Source of the DNA: Progne subis subis
Lineage: Eukaryota; Chordata; Aves; Passeriformes; Hirundinidae
Reading direction: 5' to 3'
Assembly (NCBI GenBank): GCA_022316685.1
Contig: JAKJHU010000014.1
Coordinates: 7,849,001 to 7,913,000, forward strand
DNA length: 64,000 nt
Shown: piece by piece, positions 1 to 13,600 of the stretch
Layout of the letters: every line of letters starts with the position of its first letter
How positions within the stretch are numbered: the stretch's first letter is position 1
Notes under the pieces: generated by a model
Seen by the model: the letters and a program-made list of their open reading frames with translations, nothing else
Databases searched by the model: none
Told to the model about the DNA's origin: nothing
Made by a program: the position numbers and the translations under genes

Positions 1-409
1 TGGCACGAGGCAGTCAGGCTGTTAGTGAGGGAGAAATAGGAAAAAAACCTGATAAGAATCCCTGTAGACCCCAAAATGGCTTCGGATGGCAAATTTGAGG
101 GGTGAAAATGACAAATATTTTACAGCTGTAAAGACTCAAAGAGAGATTTTTAAATCGGAATTTCCATTTCTTAAGAATCCATTCAACCTGATATGAGCCG
201 AACATTTTGGAGAGGTTAAGGTAACAAATCTCTAATTTTACAATTGATTCCCTGAAAAATCAATTACACTTCACCAGAACAGAAATAATAGCGTGGATTT
301 ATTAATGTAGCTTGAGAAATTCTCCTCTTCCAAAACCTAAAGAGATTCATATTTTTTAGCCCCAAATAAATCCCTTCTGGGAATATATTAACAGGTTGCT
401 TGTCAATAA

Positions 410-530
410 GGATTATAATTGTAATTATAAGGATTTTAGGTAGTAGTTATAATTATAATAATTATATTATTATATCATAATAATCTAAGTTATATTATAT
501 AATTATAATATAAGGATTTTAGGTGTAGTT
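410..530. repeat. AT-rich tract with TTATAA-type repeats
   Basis: Almost purely A/T sequence built of attata/ataatt words, flanked by two near-identical copies of ataaggattttaggt (about 427 and 509), so it looks like a short duplication interrupted by AT-repeat growth. Confidence 0.75.
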
Positions 531-1098
531 TTATAAGGAATTTGGAGAGCAAGGAATGTTTTTAGAGGACCAGTTGACCTCTGTGTCTTAAAGACATTCA
601 GCTCCTCCCGAGGTTTTAAATCAGCTTCCAGGGATCTCATTCCCCAAAGTTGATATTTATGTTATTCTGGCTTGTGGTGCAGAGAGTTGTGCCCACAGAC
701 TCTGTGCTTTAAATAGAGGCACACTGAGAGAAAAATAAATCAGTTTTTATTTCGTTCTTCTTCATCACTGTGGCCTCGCTGTGCCCTGGTTTCAGCACTG
801 CGGTTTTTTATAGAAAAATCCTGGATTCTTTTTGATGTTTTTTATGTAAAAATTAGCAAATTATCACATCCTGGCCAGCACCTGTCTTCCAAAAACTTCA
901 CCCCCTGATCCTTGTGGTTTGATCCTCTGACCTGAATTGATTTTGAGTTCAAACCTCATCTCATCTTTCCCTGGGTTCTCTGCATCCTCACTTCCAGACT
1001 TCTCCAGCACTTTTGTTTTCCCTTTATCTTCTTCTCCCCACATTCTGGAGAGTCCCTGGCAGCTGCTCCTTGGCCCTTTCTTTCTTCTCCTCCAGCCC

Positions 1099-1431
1099 CA
1101 GGTTCAGAAATTCCGGAATATTCAGAATTCCCTCTCTGCTCCCTCCCTGAGGTTCAGAAATTCCGGAATATTCAGAATTCCCTCTCTGCTCCCTGAGGTT
1201 CAGAAATTCCGGAATGTTCAGAATTCCCTCTCTGCTCCCTGAGGTTCAGAAATTCCGGAATATTCAGAATTCCCTCTCTGCTCCCTGAGGTTCAGAAATT
1301 CCAGAATGTTCAGAATTCCCTCTCTGCTCCCTCCCTGAGGTTCAGAAATTCCAGAATATTCAGAATTCCCTCTCTGCTCCCTGAGGTTCAGAAATTCCGG
1401 AATGTTCAGAATTCCCTCTCTGATCCCTGAG
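1099..1431. repeat. Minisatellite, 46-50 bp unit, about 7 copies
   Basis: Seven head-to-tail units begin ggttcagaaattcc and end in ctctctgctccctga. Two units carry an extra ccct and are 50 bp long. Units differ at a few positions (ggaat or agaat, tattc or tgttc). The unit holds the short palindrome attccggaat. Open frames on both strands across this block are translations of the repeat, not genes. Confidence 0.95.
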
Positions 1432-2118
1432 CTGTCGCGGTTCCCAGCCACGTCCTGATCTTCCGTCACTTCAATTCCAATTTCCCTGACTGACAGTCTC
1501 TATATCTGAGGGCCAAATTGTGCAACACCTTGACAAATGCTCATTAATTTCCTGCAACTGGATGTGTTTTGTGTTTTTTTGTTGCTGTTCCTCTCCTGGT
1601 GTTTCCCGGCTGGTTCATGAGGACAGCTGCATCACAAGCAGCAGCGAGGGGTTTTCTCTGGTCATTAATTCCCTTTTCTCCTCTGTTTTTCCAGTCATGT
1701 TGTTAGTACTGAGTTCTCCCCCTCTGGTTCTACTCCTGGGGTGCCAGTCTTGGGTCTGGGCTCCGATCCAGCTCACGTTTTGGATGCTGAAGCAGCCTGC
1801 CTGTCTCTCTTTTCCTGCTGGGAAGGATTCCTGGATTCCCATTGCCTCCTTCTTATCTCTGTGTGGGTTTTTCTGCACAAATTCTGTGGCTTTGGGAGGA
1901 GCTTTTCTGGTTCGATTCAAGTGAATTGTGCTCTGTGATTTTATAGGGTGAGCGTGCAGATCTCAAAGGCTGAGTTTGATATTGAAATAAGCACTAACAA
2001 TAATATAATATCATCATTTTTGTAATTCTCTGCAGACATATTCCAAGGATCTGGGGGATTTGTCAGCTTTGCACTTTAACTGCTCGCTGTTGTAGCAACA
2101 TCTGACTGTGCTTCTCGC

Positions 2119-2360
2119 AGAATCCTGGAATGGTTTGGGCTGGAAGGGACCTGAAATCCCACCCCAGCCTGTGGCAGGGACACCTCCCACTGTCCCAGGT
2201 TCTCCAAACCCCAGTGTCCAACCTGGCCTTGGGCACTGCCAGGGATCCAGGGACAAATCTGGGAATTCCATCCCAGCCCCTGCCCACCCTCCCAGGGAAC
2301 AATGCCTCCCCAAAATCCCTGCCCTCAGGCCATGTGAAGCCATTCCCTCTGTGCTTTTTG
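2119..2360 (-). mobile_element. CR1 LINE fragment, 3' end, reverse orientation
   Basis: On the + strand it opens with agaatcctggaatggtttggg and continues with ggaagggacct, a run equivalent to the usual gggacacctcccact, ccaacctggccttgggcactgccaggg, and cccagggaacaatgcctcc. This is the reverse complement of the avian CR1 3' region as I know it. The copy is 5'-truncated, as CR1 copies usually are, and has no intact reading frame. Confidence 0.85.
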
Positions 2361-3709
2361 ACTCCTGATTTATTCCTTTGCTGGAAAAGCTGGGGTTTTT
2401 GCCTGGCTGGATTTAGTATTTCAGCACTTAGCCCTAGGAACGTGAAACAGAGTTGAGGGAGCGGGGTACAAAGTGTAGCTAATTTTTTTCTCTGTATTTC
2501 TGAATGGATAATCCCTTCTTTTGGAGCTGTTTGTAGAGTTTCCTGCACATCTGTGATCTCCTTGCATCCAGCTTTGTCGTCACGGATGTGCAGAGTGAGG
2601 ATTGTCCCGCAGTGCCGTGGCTCTTGTGGATCTCATGAGAGGAGCCCTCCGCTCCTTCCCTGGAATTCCCGACAAATCCCTGCTGTGCACGATCCCCAGG
2701 CACTTCCCCAGCACTTGGGAGGGGAGGAAAAGGAAAGAACAATGCCCTGTGTGTGCAGAACAACAAAATACTGAAAAAAAAACCCCCAAATCTGCCTGCC
2801 TGGCATGGTGTGCTCATAGAAGGGAATTGTTCTTTCCCTCTTTGCCTTGCTGCTGGAATGTCATCCCTGCCATCCCCCTCCAGGCCTGGCTGTGCTGACA
2901 GAGGAGCTTTTGATTTTTGATTTGATTATCAGCGCTGGGAAATGGGCTGTGGTCCCTACACACCTTCCTTACAATCTGCTTTTTCCCCGGGTGTTTGGGG
3001 AATTCATCTCGGTGCCGCTCGTTGTTTGCGGAGTGACTTAATTACACCCCAAATTGGTGTCTGACGAGCTCGGAGGGGAGGTCACTTCCAGTAACAGAGC
3101 TGAAGGAGGAGAACAATCAATATTTAAATATTCAGCCATGGCCAGATACCTGCAGTGAATCCTCCCCACCTGAGGCAGCCTGCTGCTCCTTCTCCCGTCA
3201 TGATGGAGATCAGCGTCTCCAGAACAACACCCAGCATCTTCCAGGACTTTGTGCTGTTGGAGTTTAACAGCAGCCCAATGAATTCACTCGATTAGGCCCT
3301 AATCATTTCCAGACAGATGGGCACAAATTAGCTATCACAGGGCTGAGGGCTGGGCGAGTATCCAGCTAAATGTTTAATGACACAAAATCCCAAAAACGAG
3401 CTCTCCCACGGGCAGGGAAACACGAGGAGGAAAAAAAAAACCACCCAGTGCCATTTAGCTGGAATGTGAGTGGCTTCAGGATGTGGAGAGCAAACACTCC
3501 TGGGCTTCTGGGGGCAAATAAAGGTTCCTGCACAAGTACAGGAGTTCATCCCCAGCCTGGGAATGAGGCTTTCCATGGCTTTCCGCTTGGATGTGGCTCC
3601 TTTTTGCTTGGTGAGTGTAAAATCCTTTGCCTGGGTTAGGATCCTCCAAGAATTGGGAATAAATGATCACGGGACCTTGTTCTCCTCAATTGTTTCACTC
3701 CCAGTTTCT

Positions 3710-3775
3710 CTTTTCCCTTTTTTTTTTCCCTTTTTTTTTTTTTCCCTTCTTTCTTTTCCCTTTCCCTTTCCTTGT
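3710..3775. repeat. Pyrimidine-rich low-complexity tract
   Basis: Runs of T with ccc and ttccc interruptions on the + strand. No gene content. Confidence 0.8.
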
Positions 3776-4919
3776 GCTGTGAGCACCAGCACTTTGTGGA
3801 TAACTCATGGAATCACAGCTGGATGCTTCCAAAGGTTACCCATGGGAATCAGGGGGGTGGGACCAAGGCTCTGCTGGGTCCTGTTGATGAAGGAAAATCC
3901 ACATTTCCTGCTGAGTTGTTCTGTTGGGTTTATATTTACAGATCAGCTCATTCCCACTCCAAAACTGAAGGAATTAACTGGCTGGGGATAAATAACTCCC
4001 AGCTAACGTTAATATTAAATAAATAGAATGATGTGATTAATCCCATTTATCTATTATCAAAAGTTTGTTTGTCCTTTTTGTCATCTTACAAATGAATGAT
4101 ATCAACCCTTTTCCCTCCATGGTTTTGCTTTTTGATAAACTCTGCAGGAGAATATGAAATAATTTACAAAAAGTGTCGCTCTTGAAAAATCCTTGTCTTA
4201 AAAGCACTCAGCTTTGCAGTCCCAGGAGGATAACTTTCAGTTGGTAACAACTTTAAAAATAAATCATGTCACAGGAATGTGTAAAACCCTGTATTAAGCA
4301 GGGAGTTTGCGTGTGAGGAGTAAATCTTAAATCAGGCTCTAAAAGCTCTGCCTGAAGAGCTGCCTCTTGTCCTTACCTGCCTTGCCACTGATTTTCAAGG
4401 TTTAGTATTTCACCCTCTTGGCTCTGTTCAAAGTTTAAAAACGATGCTGGGAGTGCCAGCTCCTCTTTGCAGGAACCTGAAGCACCTGGAGTGCAGGGAA
4501 TCTTCCAGGGCTCTCCTGGGAGCTGAGCTCACACAGGTGAGCAAACAGAGCCTGCAGCTCCTCCTGGCTTTTTTGTTCCACTTCTGTTCGCCTTGAGTTC
4601 AAACATTTCTGGGATCGCTGCCCAGCAACGTCTGTGTTTGTTCGGGACTGTTTGGTCATGACTCGATTGTATTTAAGAAAAATTTAATTTTTTTTTTTTT
4701 TTCATAATGAAGAATTAGGTTGTTTTTTTTTTAAAAAAAAAACCTAACTCTAGTCTAAAATATTATTAGTTGGGGTTTTTTTTCCCCAAATTGGCACCTA
4801 CTGGGGGTTGTGAGGAGGCTGGGGAGGGAATTTAAGGCTGTGGATGGGACAAGAGGGAATGGCTTTAGGCTGAAGGGTGGAAGGTTTAGATGGGATCTTG
4901 GGAAAGAATTCTTGGCTGG

Positions 4920-5085
4920 GCTGGAATTCCTAGAGAAGCTGTGGCTGCCCCTTGATCTATCCAAAGCCAGGCTGGATTGGGATTAGAACATTTTGGGATT
5001 GTGGAAGGTGTCCCTGCCACGGCAGGGCTGGAATGGGATGGGTTTGGGGTCCTTCCCTACCCAAACCATTCCATTTCCTGGGGAT
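4920..5085 (+). mobile_element. CR1 LINE fragment, 3' end, forward orientation
   Basis: Contains gaagctgtggctgcccc, aaagccaggctggattggg, gtggaaggtgtccctgcc, ggcagggctggaatgggatggg and a terminal ccttccctacccaaaccattcc. These are in the order of the 3' end of an avian CR1 in sense orientation. It is short, degenerate and non-coding. Confidence 0.85.
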
Positions 5086-6566
5086 TCTTACACAAACTCC
5101 ACAGTCCTGTTCCTCGTGCCTCTCCTGCATCCTGGCTCAAGTGACTGCAGGATTCCTGTGCCACCCTGGGCACTGAATTAATTTCCATGTGCTCTAATTC
5201 CCCACCATGAATCGGGAGAAAAGCCCTCCCTGGTGTCCCGGCTGCTGGATTCCTTGTCCTGGTTTCCTGCAGCAAATCCTGTGTCGGTGTTGCCCCTGCT
5301 GGCATCTCCTGCTCCATCCTGGCTCTTCTGGGGACTGGGAATTGGGGTTTTTTATGGCACTCGAGGTGGGGACCAGCCCAGTTCTCAGCAATTTCAAAAG
5401 AGGAAAAGAGGCTGGGCTGCAAATCCCTGGGGTGGGGAGACTGGGAAGGTGTCGGGGGAACCTCTGCAGGCTCGGAATCGGGATCCTGTAGGATCAGGAC
5501 CTTGTCTTTGAAGCTGGATGATCTTGATGTTCTCTTCCATCCTTAAATGATTTTGTGATTAAAGATGATTTGGGGTTCCAGGCAGCAGATCTGCTCAGAC
5601 ACATTTTGGGATATTTTTTGTTTGTTGCCTGCTTTAGTGTTTGCTCCTGAGTGATCTTCCTGTACAACAGTGAGAAGAAAAATCAGATTTATGGGGCAGG
5701 TTTGAATGCAAGAGGTGTTTGTCACCTCCTCCTCTTTCAGAAAAAGAGAACAGGCTTCCCAGGTTTGCAGGGAGGGGGAGCTGGTAATTGCTGCTTTTTA
5801 CCAGAGACTTGACCAAAGTCAAAAATAATCCAGTTTCAGGTTAAGAGATGCTTTAGTTTTAAACCTGCTGGGTCACCTAAAGGAATTTCAGTCCTCGGGT
5901 AGATTTGGATAGGAGGGGACAAGCTCTGGTGCTGCTTTGAATTTCGATTGTAGTTGAGTCCTGGGCAGATGCAGATCAGCAAAAACTCAACCAGCAGATT
6001 TGTTAAGTACTACAAAGCCATTTTTTGAACGCTGTGACAAAGACATCCAGGATTGGATCCTCCTGTGTGAGGTTTCAGCCACTAAATAACTCATTTTTCC
6101 CAGCCCTGAGGAGCTGCAAACCCTCCTGTTTCAGAGCAAACAAACCTTCTTGTAAAACAAAACCACAGCAAAATGTGGGAGATAAATCCTGATCCTGAAT
6201 GTGCAGCGAGGAGAGGGGTTCTGGATTAATGTTTGATCTCTCTGTAATCCCTGGCTTTGAATTTGTCTGTTTTTATCAGCTGCTCCAAAGTGATATCGAA
6301 GTGGGTGATTACAGGGTGAGAGATGAGAGAATGAAGTTATTTCTCTTCGCCCATCACCACCAGGAATTAATTATCAGGAGACAGAGCTCCCGTTTTCCTG
6401 AAGAATCCCAAATCCTGCTTGGCATCACGGGCTTCCCTCTTTCCCTTGATTTATCCAGGCCTTTCCCAATTAGCTGTACGCTGCTGTAATTCTGGGGCCT
6501 GAAATGGAGAGGAATTTATTTCTTTATTTCAGGCCACACTTCCAACCTAATGTGAAATTTCAGCGC

Positions 6567-6800
6567 AATTTTTGGTAGTTTATGGGGTTTGTTTTGGTTG
6601 GTTGGTTGGGGTTTGGGGGTTTTTTTGGGGTATTTTTTTTTCCCATTGCTATTTTGTTTTGTTCTGTTTATTTTGGGAGGGGATTTTTTGTTTGGTGTTT
6701 TGTTTTTGTTTGGGTTTTCTGTTCTGGTTTTTTGGGTTTTTTTTTATCGTTGGGGTTTTTTTTTTGTCTGTTTGGGGGTGGGGTTTTTTGTATATTTTTC
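6567..6800 (+). repeat. Strand-asymmetric G/T-rich tract
   Basis: The + strand is nearly devoid of A and C, with repeated ggtt, ttgggg and long T runs. It includes ggttggttggttgggg at about 6595-6610, followed by further G runs. Low-complexity open frames here are rich in Phe, Gly, Val and Leu only because of base composition. Confidence 0.85.
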
Positions 6801-7149
6801 TTTATGGCTGTTGAGGAATTTAAAATTTTTTAATAGGCTGAAAAGTTGTTTGACAAGAGCTGCAGTGGGTAACTTCCAGAAGCAGCCAAAGTTAGGGTTC
6901 TGAGCCTGTTTCAGGGAGCAAAACATTCAGTTTTCCTGATAAATACAGTCACTTTTAATTAGCCAACCTTAATGAACAGCATCTCAGATTTGCATTTACA
7001 ATTTGCCCAGGCAGAGCTGTGTGGAGTTGTTGGAATAATTGTGGCTTTCAGCAGGAAGGAAGAAATGAGGAGAAAATGGCTTTTTGAGCCTGTTCCTGTG
7101 GAAAGGCCGTGGCAAGCAGCACCGGTGTTTAGAGTCCTTTTTGGTGCAT

Positions 7150-7395
7150 CTGTTATAACATTTTATTAATATAATTTTACACTAAAATAATATATTCATA
7201 TAGCATATCTATTAATTGCATAGAACTAATATATATTATATTACATCTAATTATATATTAATATCTTGTGTAAGACATATTAATATATTCTATATTAATA
7301 ACAATATATTGATGTAACATTATGTTAATACAATGTTATAACTTTATATATAAATATCCTATTGGAACGTTATATAAACATTCACTTTCATTCCT
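7150..7395. repeat. AT-rich tract
   Basis: About 245 bp of tatatta, aatata and ataaca words, without a strict period. No gene content. Confidence 0.8.
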
Positions 7396-8242
7396 AGCAA
7401 GTTGAATAATCTGATTTATTAATGCTCAGCACCTGCTTGAAGGCTCAGTAGCGCTGAAGAGACAGCACTTGGGTGTTGCTCTCTTAAATCAAATCCTCGC
7501 TGAATTTGGTTTTATTTTTCTTTTTTCTGCCGCCCCTCAAGACAAAGATTCCCTGGGAACTCCTGGGCTGGGTTTTTTGGCTTTGCCTGGAGCCTGTTGG
7601 GTGACACAGCGCTGCAGGAAAATTTGCACTATTTATAGGGTGTTCTTTGAGCCAGAAAGTTCTGCTTTAAAAGATCCAATTTCGTGATTTTTTTCTCTTT
7701 TTCCTGCCTGACTTCACAGGAAGGGAAGGAAGGAAGGAGCCTTCGGGCAATTAGCTGTGATTTAAACCCTGACTTTTCCGTGGCTTAAGTTTACCAGATG
7801 AGAAATTCAGCAGAATTTCAGTTTAAAAAGGCTTTTGTTTCCAGAGGAAGATGAAATCGGTGGTGGTGGCACTGCCTGGCACATTTTTAAACCATCACTC
7901 CAGCCTCACCCTCAGAAATTGCTGTGGTCCACACGCAAGGAAAACAAAACGAGTTCCTTGGTTAATTAACTTGCTGCATCAAACGGGTGCCCAAGTTTAT
8001 TTCTGCCCCGTTTCCATCAGTTCTTTCAAAGATATTTTGCCTGTCTTGACCCAGACCAGTTCTTTAGTGTTTGTACATCTGCAAAGGAGTAAACTCTGCA
8101 TCTGGAATTGGTGTTTTCCTGGCTGGTTCGACTGAAGGTTCATGGAATTGTGTGTTTATCCCTGCTGGGTTTGGGGCAGACTGGGATACAGATCCATTTT
8201 TGCTGTGCTGTTGACAGCTCCTCCTGCACTGCTCAGGTGTCA

Positions 8243-8304
8243 ATCCCCCCATCCCTCCTGGATCCAGGATTATCCCCCCATCCCTCCTGGATCCAGGATT
8301 ATCC
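8243..8304. repeat. 29 bp direct repeat, two copies
   Basis: The unit begins atccccccatccctcctgg and ends ccaggatt. It occurs twice in tandem without a mismatch that I can see, and contains the palindrome tggatcca. Confidence 0.9.
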
Positions 8305-10486
8305 CACTCTCCAGTTGATTTAGGGTCTAATAATTAGCAGGTGGAATGATCTCTGTGGGTTACCAATGGAAAACACCCCCTTGGGATCTCCAGGAACACA
8401 GAAGTGTGAAGTGCTGGATCAGTGGAAGAAAACCATCCTGAGAAACGAGCTCTGGCATCCAAACAACCCAGGAGGAACGATCCAGGCCTGGCTTTTTTGG
8501 GCATTAGTGCCCGCAGCTCTTTCTCCCTCTCTGCCCAAAGCGCAGGCTCTGCGGCCTCAGCTGTCAAAGGCTCCTCAGTTTCCCTAAACTGAGGAATTAT
8601 TCATAGCAGAACGTACACGAGAGCTATTTTTGGGACGTGCAGGCTCGAGATTATTCATTTCGTATTTACTTGGGGATTTCTTGTTTCATCCTGGGGAGCA
8701 CGGAGGGAGCTCTCTGTGGAAATGCCCCGAGCTCTCCGAGGGAGGGAGGAAAAGCTGAGCCTCGAGGGGTGCTTTGTGCTTTATGGAAGGGCACAGAGGC
8801 TTTGGGCTCCTTAATTAATTTTCTGCTCATTACGGGAAAGGAGGAAAACACCGGCTCCACGGGAGGCATTGCCGTGTTCAGGCCAGGCTTAGGCACATCC
8901 ACTCTGCCTTTATCCCGTGTTAGAAGCAGAAATGTCATATCTGCAAGGAGCTTTTTATCAGCAACGGGCCCTGGAGGTGTGATTTGTGCTTCCTCTGCGT
9001 TTTCACGCAGGATGAATGGCTGCTGCCAAAACATTTTTTGGGCCGTGAGCATCCTTTTGTCAGAGCTGGTGGCGTTGTGTGAGCTCAGAGGTGAACTCCA
9101 CCTTGCAGAATCACCCCTCAGAGGGTTTTTTTCTTATCAGCAAAGAAGTTTCAGGTGAAAAAAAAAACGCATTTTGCTGCCACAGAGCTGCTCTCCCCAC
9201 ACGTGACAGCTCTGCACCAACCCCAGCCCCAGCTTTGTACAATCCTTCAAATGGCACCGAGGAGAAACCCGAGCAAAGCCTAGGAAATATTCAGAGGAGA
9301 TCTGGTGGGGAGAAAAAAAAAAAACAACAAAAAACCACCACTTTAAAGGGCTTATTTAGTGTGAAATAGCTGCAGAGGAGTCACTGGAGTGTTCCCTCCG
9401 TGCTTGGCCATTAATATTTATCCTGGAGGAGCTGAGGAGGCAGAAAGGGAAACGCTTTGGTGTCGCTCCATTAGGCTGGAGGGGAGGCAGGAGATCACAG
9501 GACGGTGCTCACTGACCCTGCAAGACGGAGCTCTTGCAATAATGGAAATATATTCCTATTTTTGGGGGGCTCCCGAGGGAAGCGTTTGTGTTAATGGCTT
9601 TGCCTGGGTTAAAGCTGGGACTTGCTCGGTCTAATGACGCTTCCCAGCCAGGCCTGGGGAGGAGAAAAGGGGCTGGAAGCTTCTTTCTTCAGCTCCAAAT
9701 GCACCCCCAGAGCTGTGTCTGAGACACAGGGTCACAAATCCAGCCCTGAGCTGCGTTTGTTAAAGGATTTGGCTCTTGACATAGCCCAGGTTGGTTTCTA
9801 GACTGCTCTTCACGGGGAATTTGCAGCTGGAGCTGTTCCTTTGAGCAGCGTTGGTGTGGATCTGTGAAGAGACAGATTTCTCCTTTGCACTGGCCAGAAC
9901 TGGTTCCTAAAATGAAGCAGAAATTCCTCTTCCCTGGCTCCAGCAAAATCATCCAACAGTGCCCAGTGATGACGACATTGAATAATGCCCAGTGACTGAC
10001 CTTGAAATAAAGGTGCTCTGCTCTGTGGGGATTTTTTGGGGATTACTGTTTCCAGTTTCCTATCTTCACTGGAATTCTGTCACAGCTCATAAATACAAAA
10101 CACACCTTGCATTCTCAACTGAGCTGTAACTCCTTGGTGAGGCCCCAAAACCAATAATTTATTAAAGCTGCTTTGAGGAGCTGCCCCCAAACCCAGAGTT
10201 AGGAACATGTGTCCCTTACCTTTCATGTTTTGCAGGAAAATCTCTTTTTTCAGCTTGTGCTGGATGAGATTATGGCACCAAACTGAATGCATCGATATAC
10301 AGGAATCCTTGCAGTTGTTTTCCTGGAGAGCAGCTGCAAAACCACAGGCAGCAGAGCATTACCGAGAATTAAAAATCACAAAAGTGGTTTAAAGTCTCCA
10401 GACTTCACAACAATTACTGTGGCCTGTTAATTACTGGAGTTTTCTTGTTCATTCTTTATGAGTGGCTGCAGAGATTGCTGTAGTAC

Positions 10487-10635
10487 ACGTGTGTGTGTGT
10501 GTGTGTGTATAATATATATATTATTTTATATATTTTTATAATTGGATATATTTATATATTTTTGTATTTATATGTTTTGTATAAATATATATAAGTATAT
10601 TTATATTTTATATATTTATAACTATATAATTACAT
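10487..10635. repeat. (TG)n then (TA)n microsatellite
   Basis: A gtgtgtgt run at about 10489-10508 passes into a long tatata/atttata tract. Compound microsatellite of the usual vertebrate kind. Confidence 0.9.
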
Positions 10636-13600
10636 GTCTGTTGGGGTTTGACCCTGTGTGGCAGAAACACCAAGTTTTGGATCGTGGGCTGCCTGGATAT
10701 GTGGAATTTGGATGTAATACATGAATTTGATGTTGGCAGAACTCCCCTTTCCCTTGGAGCATGCCATCCCATTCCTTCCTGCGGTGTCCCTGTGAGGAAG
10801 GGGAGCTCCAATTCCCTTTTTTCCCAGAATGGGAGCTTTGATTTCTCCTTGTTCTCGCCTTTCCTCTTCCCCTCATCCCCTGCCTGATGGAGTTGCTGGC
10901 ACTTTGCAGGCTGGGATTCAGCAGAGCAGCTCTGACAGTTTATATTCAGCAGGAACCTGCCCTTGGGGAATATTAATAATGTCATTTTCTCTTCCTGATA
11001 ATCAGCCTGACAGTTTCTGTTGGAATTCTGGAAGGAAAACCAACAAGCTTCCCCCTGGAATGGGAGCTGCTGCTCAACCTGTGATCCCAGAGCAGGAGGA
11101 GATGCTGGGAGGTTTAAGTTTACAAGAAGTGATTTTCAAGTGGTATTTTCTCCCCTTTTCTCTCAGCTCCGTGGTGGGGGTTGTCCCTGGGAGTGCCAGA
11201 GTTGTTGTAGTATCCAGTGGGATAGAGCAGAGCTCTGTGCTGCGTTTTGGGGTGCACAAGCTGCAGGGTCCAGCCTGGAGCCCAGGGCTCAGCTTGGGGA
11301 AATTCCTCATTCCGTTGGATTGCCTGGAATTCACCGTGGCCCCAGCTCTCGTTTGGGCTGTTCAGGGAGCGGCCCCAAGTTGTGTGCACACATTTTTCCT
11401 GCCCTGCACAAGCACACCTGGATTGTTTCAGGTACATCCCAGCGTTTCTCTTGGCCTGCTTTCTCCAGGTGAGGACTTGTTTGTGCAGGAATTGTTTGCT
11501 CTGCGTGGCTGAATGGGCTCCCAAGTGTTCCTTTGTCTCCTGTGGGAGGGTGGAGGTGAAAGCAGCTCACCTTGGGGGCTGAGCTTTGAGTTTCCCTTTT
11601 AGTTTTGGGTGGTAAAAGCTGCTCGGGGATGAGGGAAGCCTGGCTGTGAAGAGTTTGCCTTTTATTTCAATTTATTGTTGCATTTCCCCTCAGTAACTGC
11701 GCTTGTTTTCTGTGGTGGACCCACATCAGCACTCAGTGTAAAGCCAAGCACCAGGATTCTGAAGCAGATTTAATTTGTCTGCATGTTTTGAACAGCAGCA
11801 TCATCAACCCCAGTGCCAGGCTTGCCCTGATGATAAAGAATTTATGAAAACAGATCACGTTATTGCAGATTTACCGGGGAGATGATTTTGTGTGCACAAG
11901 GTTTGTCACTTTTATATGCTGTCCCAACTCCAACAACTGCATTTGAGTCCATTATTTTGGTTTTGAAAATCTAATAAAGATAGAAATGTCCCTGTGTAGA
12001 TGAAAGCCCATCACTGTTTCTCTGGGTCCCATCACAGACATAAATCCTGCCAGTTCCTCCAAAAAAAATGGGCAAAATCCTGCGAATTGTTCTTCTCCAA
12101 GCGATGCTGGCAGCATTCGGAATAAATGCTGTTCCTGGGATTACAAACCCTGGCTTCTCTGGGCCTCTTCCAGGCTTCAGATCGGCACCGAGGGCTACAG
12201 AACATCGAGTCCCCAAAATGCTCCACAGCTCCTACTCCCAAACCAAATCATCTCCTCTTTCCCTGCGCTGCTGTGTCAGAAACAACAAAGCAGGCTGGGG
12301 CTGTCAGCAGCCAGAAGGAAGGAGAGCATTTCCCTGCTTTTCCCTGCTTTTCCCTGCCAGCTTTTCTGGCAAGGGCTGCACATCATTTATCTTTAAACAG
12401 TTTTGCTTCGCTCTCAGTTGGCTTTGGAGTTCAAAGAGACGACAGCTTTGGGGAGAGGAATTTTGTTGCAGTGTGTGTAAAGCAAGAGGGTGTTTGTGTA
12501 GCGCTTGCCTGGCACTAGTCAGGCTGAATTTATTATTTATACAGGTGCTATAATACAGATAGACAGGGGATGTGTCTATTAGAGCTCGTGTTGTTCAGGG
12601 GGATGTAATTCCTGCCATATTCCGAGTGTTGCTGCCCTCAGCGAGCAGCTTTCATGAAATTTTTGGATGGAATGAACGTGGTCAGGGATCCTGGGAGCAT
12701 CCTCAGCTTCCTGTCAGGATCTCTAACTGGTCCCTCCTGCACCCACCGTGTCCCCAAATGCTGTTGTGGGTGCTTGTGCATGGACAGAGGGAGAAATCCC
12801 ACATTTTTGGCAGGAAAATCCCAGACCAGCAGCTTCACCTGTGCTGGTTTTGTCACTGCTGGAGCAGCAACAATCTCAGGATGCAGAGGGAAGGGCCGTG
12901 AACAGGAGTGGAATACGAGAGGTGTTTGTGCATCCGTGCCTGGAACCACACCTAGGCTTCTCCTCCTGCTTTTCCTCCATCTCCAGAGTGATTTTAGAGG
13001 GGGAGAAATTCCATCTCTCATTTTTGAAACGTTGCGTTGCAAAGGCAGCACTGGAGAAGCAGCAGGTTCCAGCAAAAGTTGCAAGTTGTTCCTGTCTTCC
13101 TGAAATGAAGAAATGTGAGGTTATTCCATAACCCAGGAAATCCAGGGCTTCGTGGTTTATTCATTCATTATTAACATTTAGGAATGTTGCTTATATATTC
13201 CAAAATGCTCCATTTCTGGATTGATATATGGCTTTGCACTCACATCTGAGGCAAAAATGATATCTGAAATTCAAATCTTAACTCTCATCCCAGCGTCCTT
13301 AGTTCCGTGCTAAGGTTTTCGTTTGGGTTCTGGAATCTCTTTCTGCAATGTTTGTGTCGTTATAAATTCAGGGAGAAAATCCTGACGTGTGAGTCCCGTG
13401 TCAGCAGCAATTTGGACGCTTTTGTCAGGAATAAAACCTCCCTGATTTGTGATTTTTAAGCATTGCTTGTTACGTGCTCAATAAACTCTGCAACTGCAGA
13501 GGTGAAGGCACTCATAATTAGAGTGAGAGTAGGAAAATGCCCTTTAATTTGCTATTTTGCTTTAAATGCTTGAAGAATTAGAAAGGCAGAGTGAACATTC

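Noticed and set aside
1..12. The window starts tggcacgagg, like a common cDNA-library adaptor (ggcacgag)
   Set aside because: A short match by chance is likely. The flanking sequence is ordinary genomic DNA and continues without a break.
1099..1431. Regular repeats that could suggest a CRISPR array
   Set aside because: Units are contiguous, with no unique spacers, and the genome is a vertebrate. The same applies to the arrays at 40420-40897 and 52283-52516.
10829..11512. 227-codon + strand frame in intron 1
   Set aside because: No recognisable family, no clear splice partner, and competing frames of similar length on the other strand.
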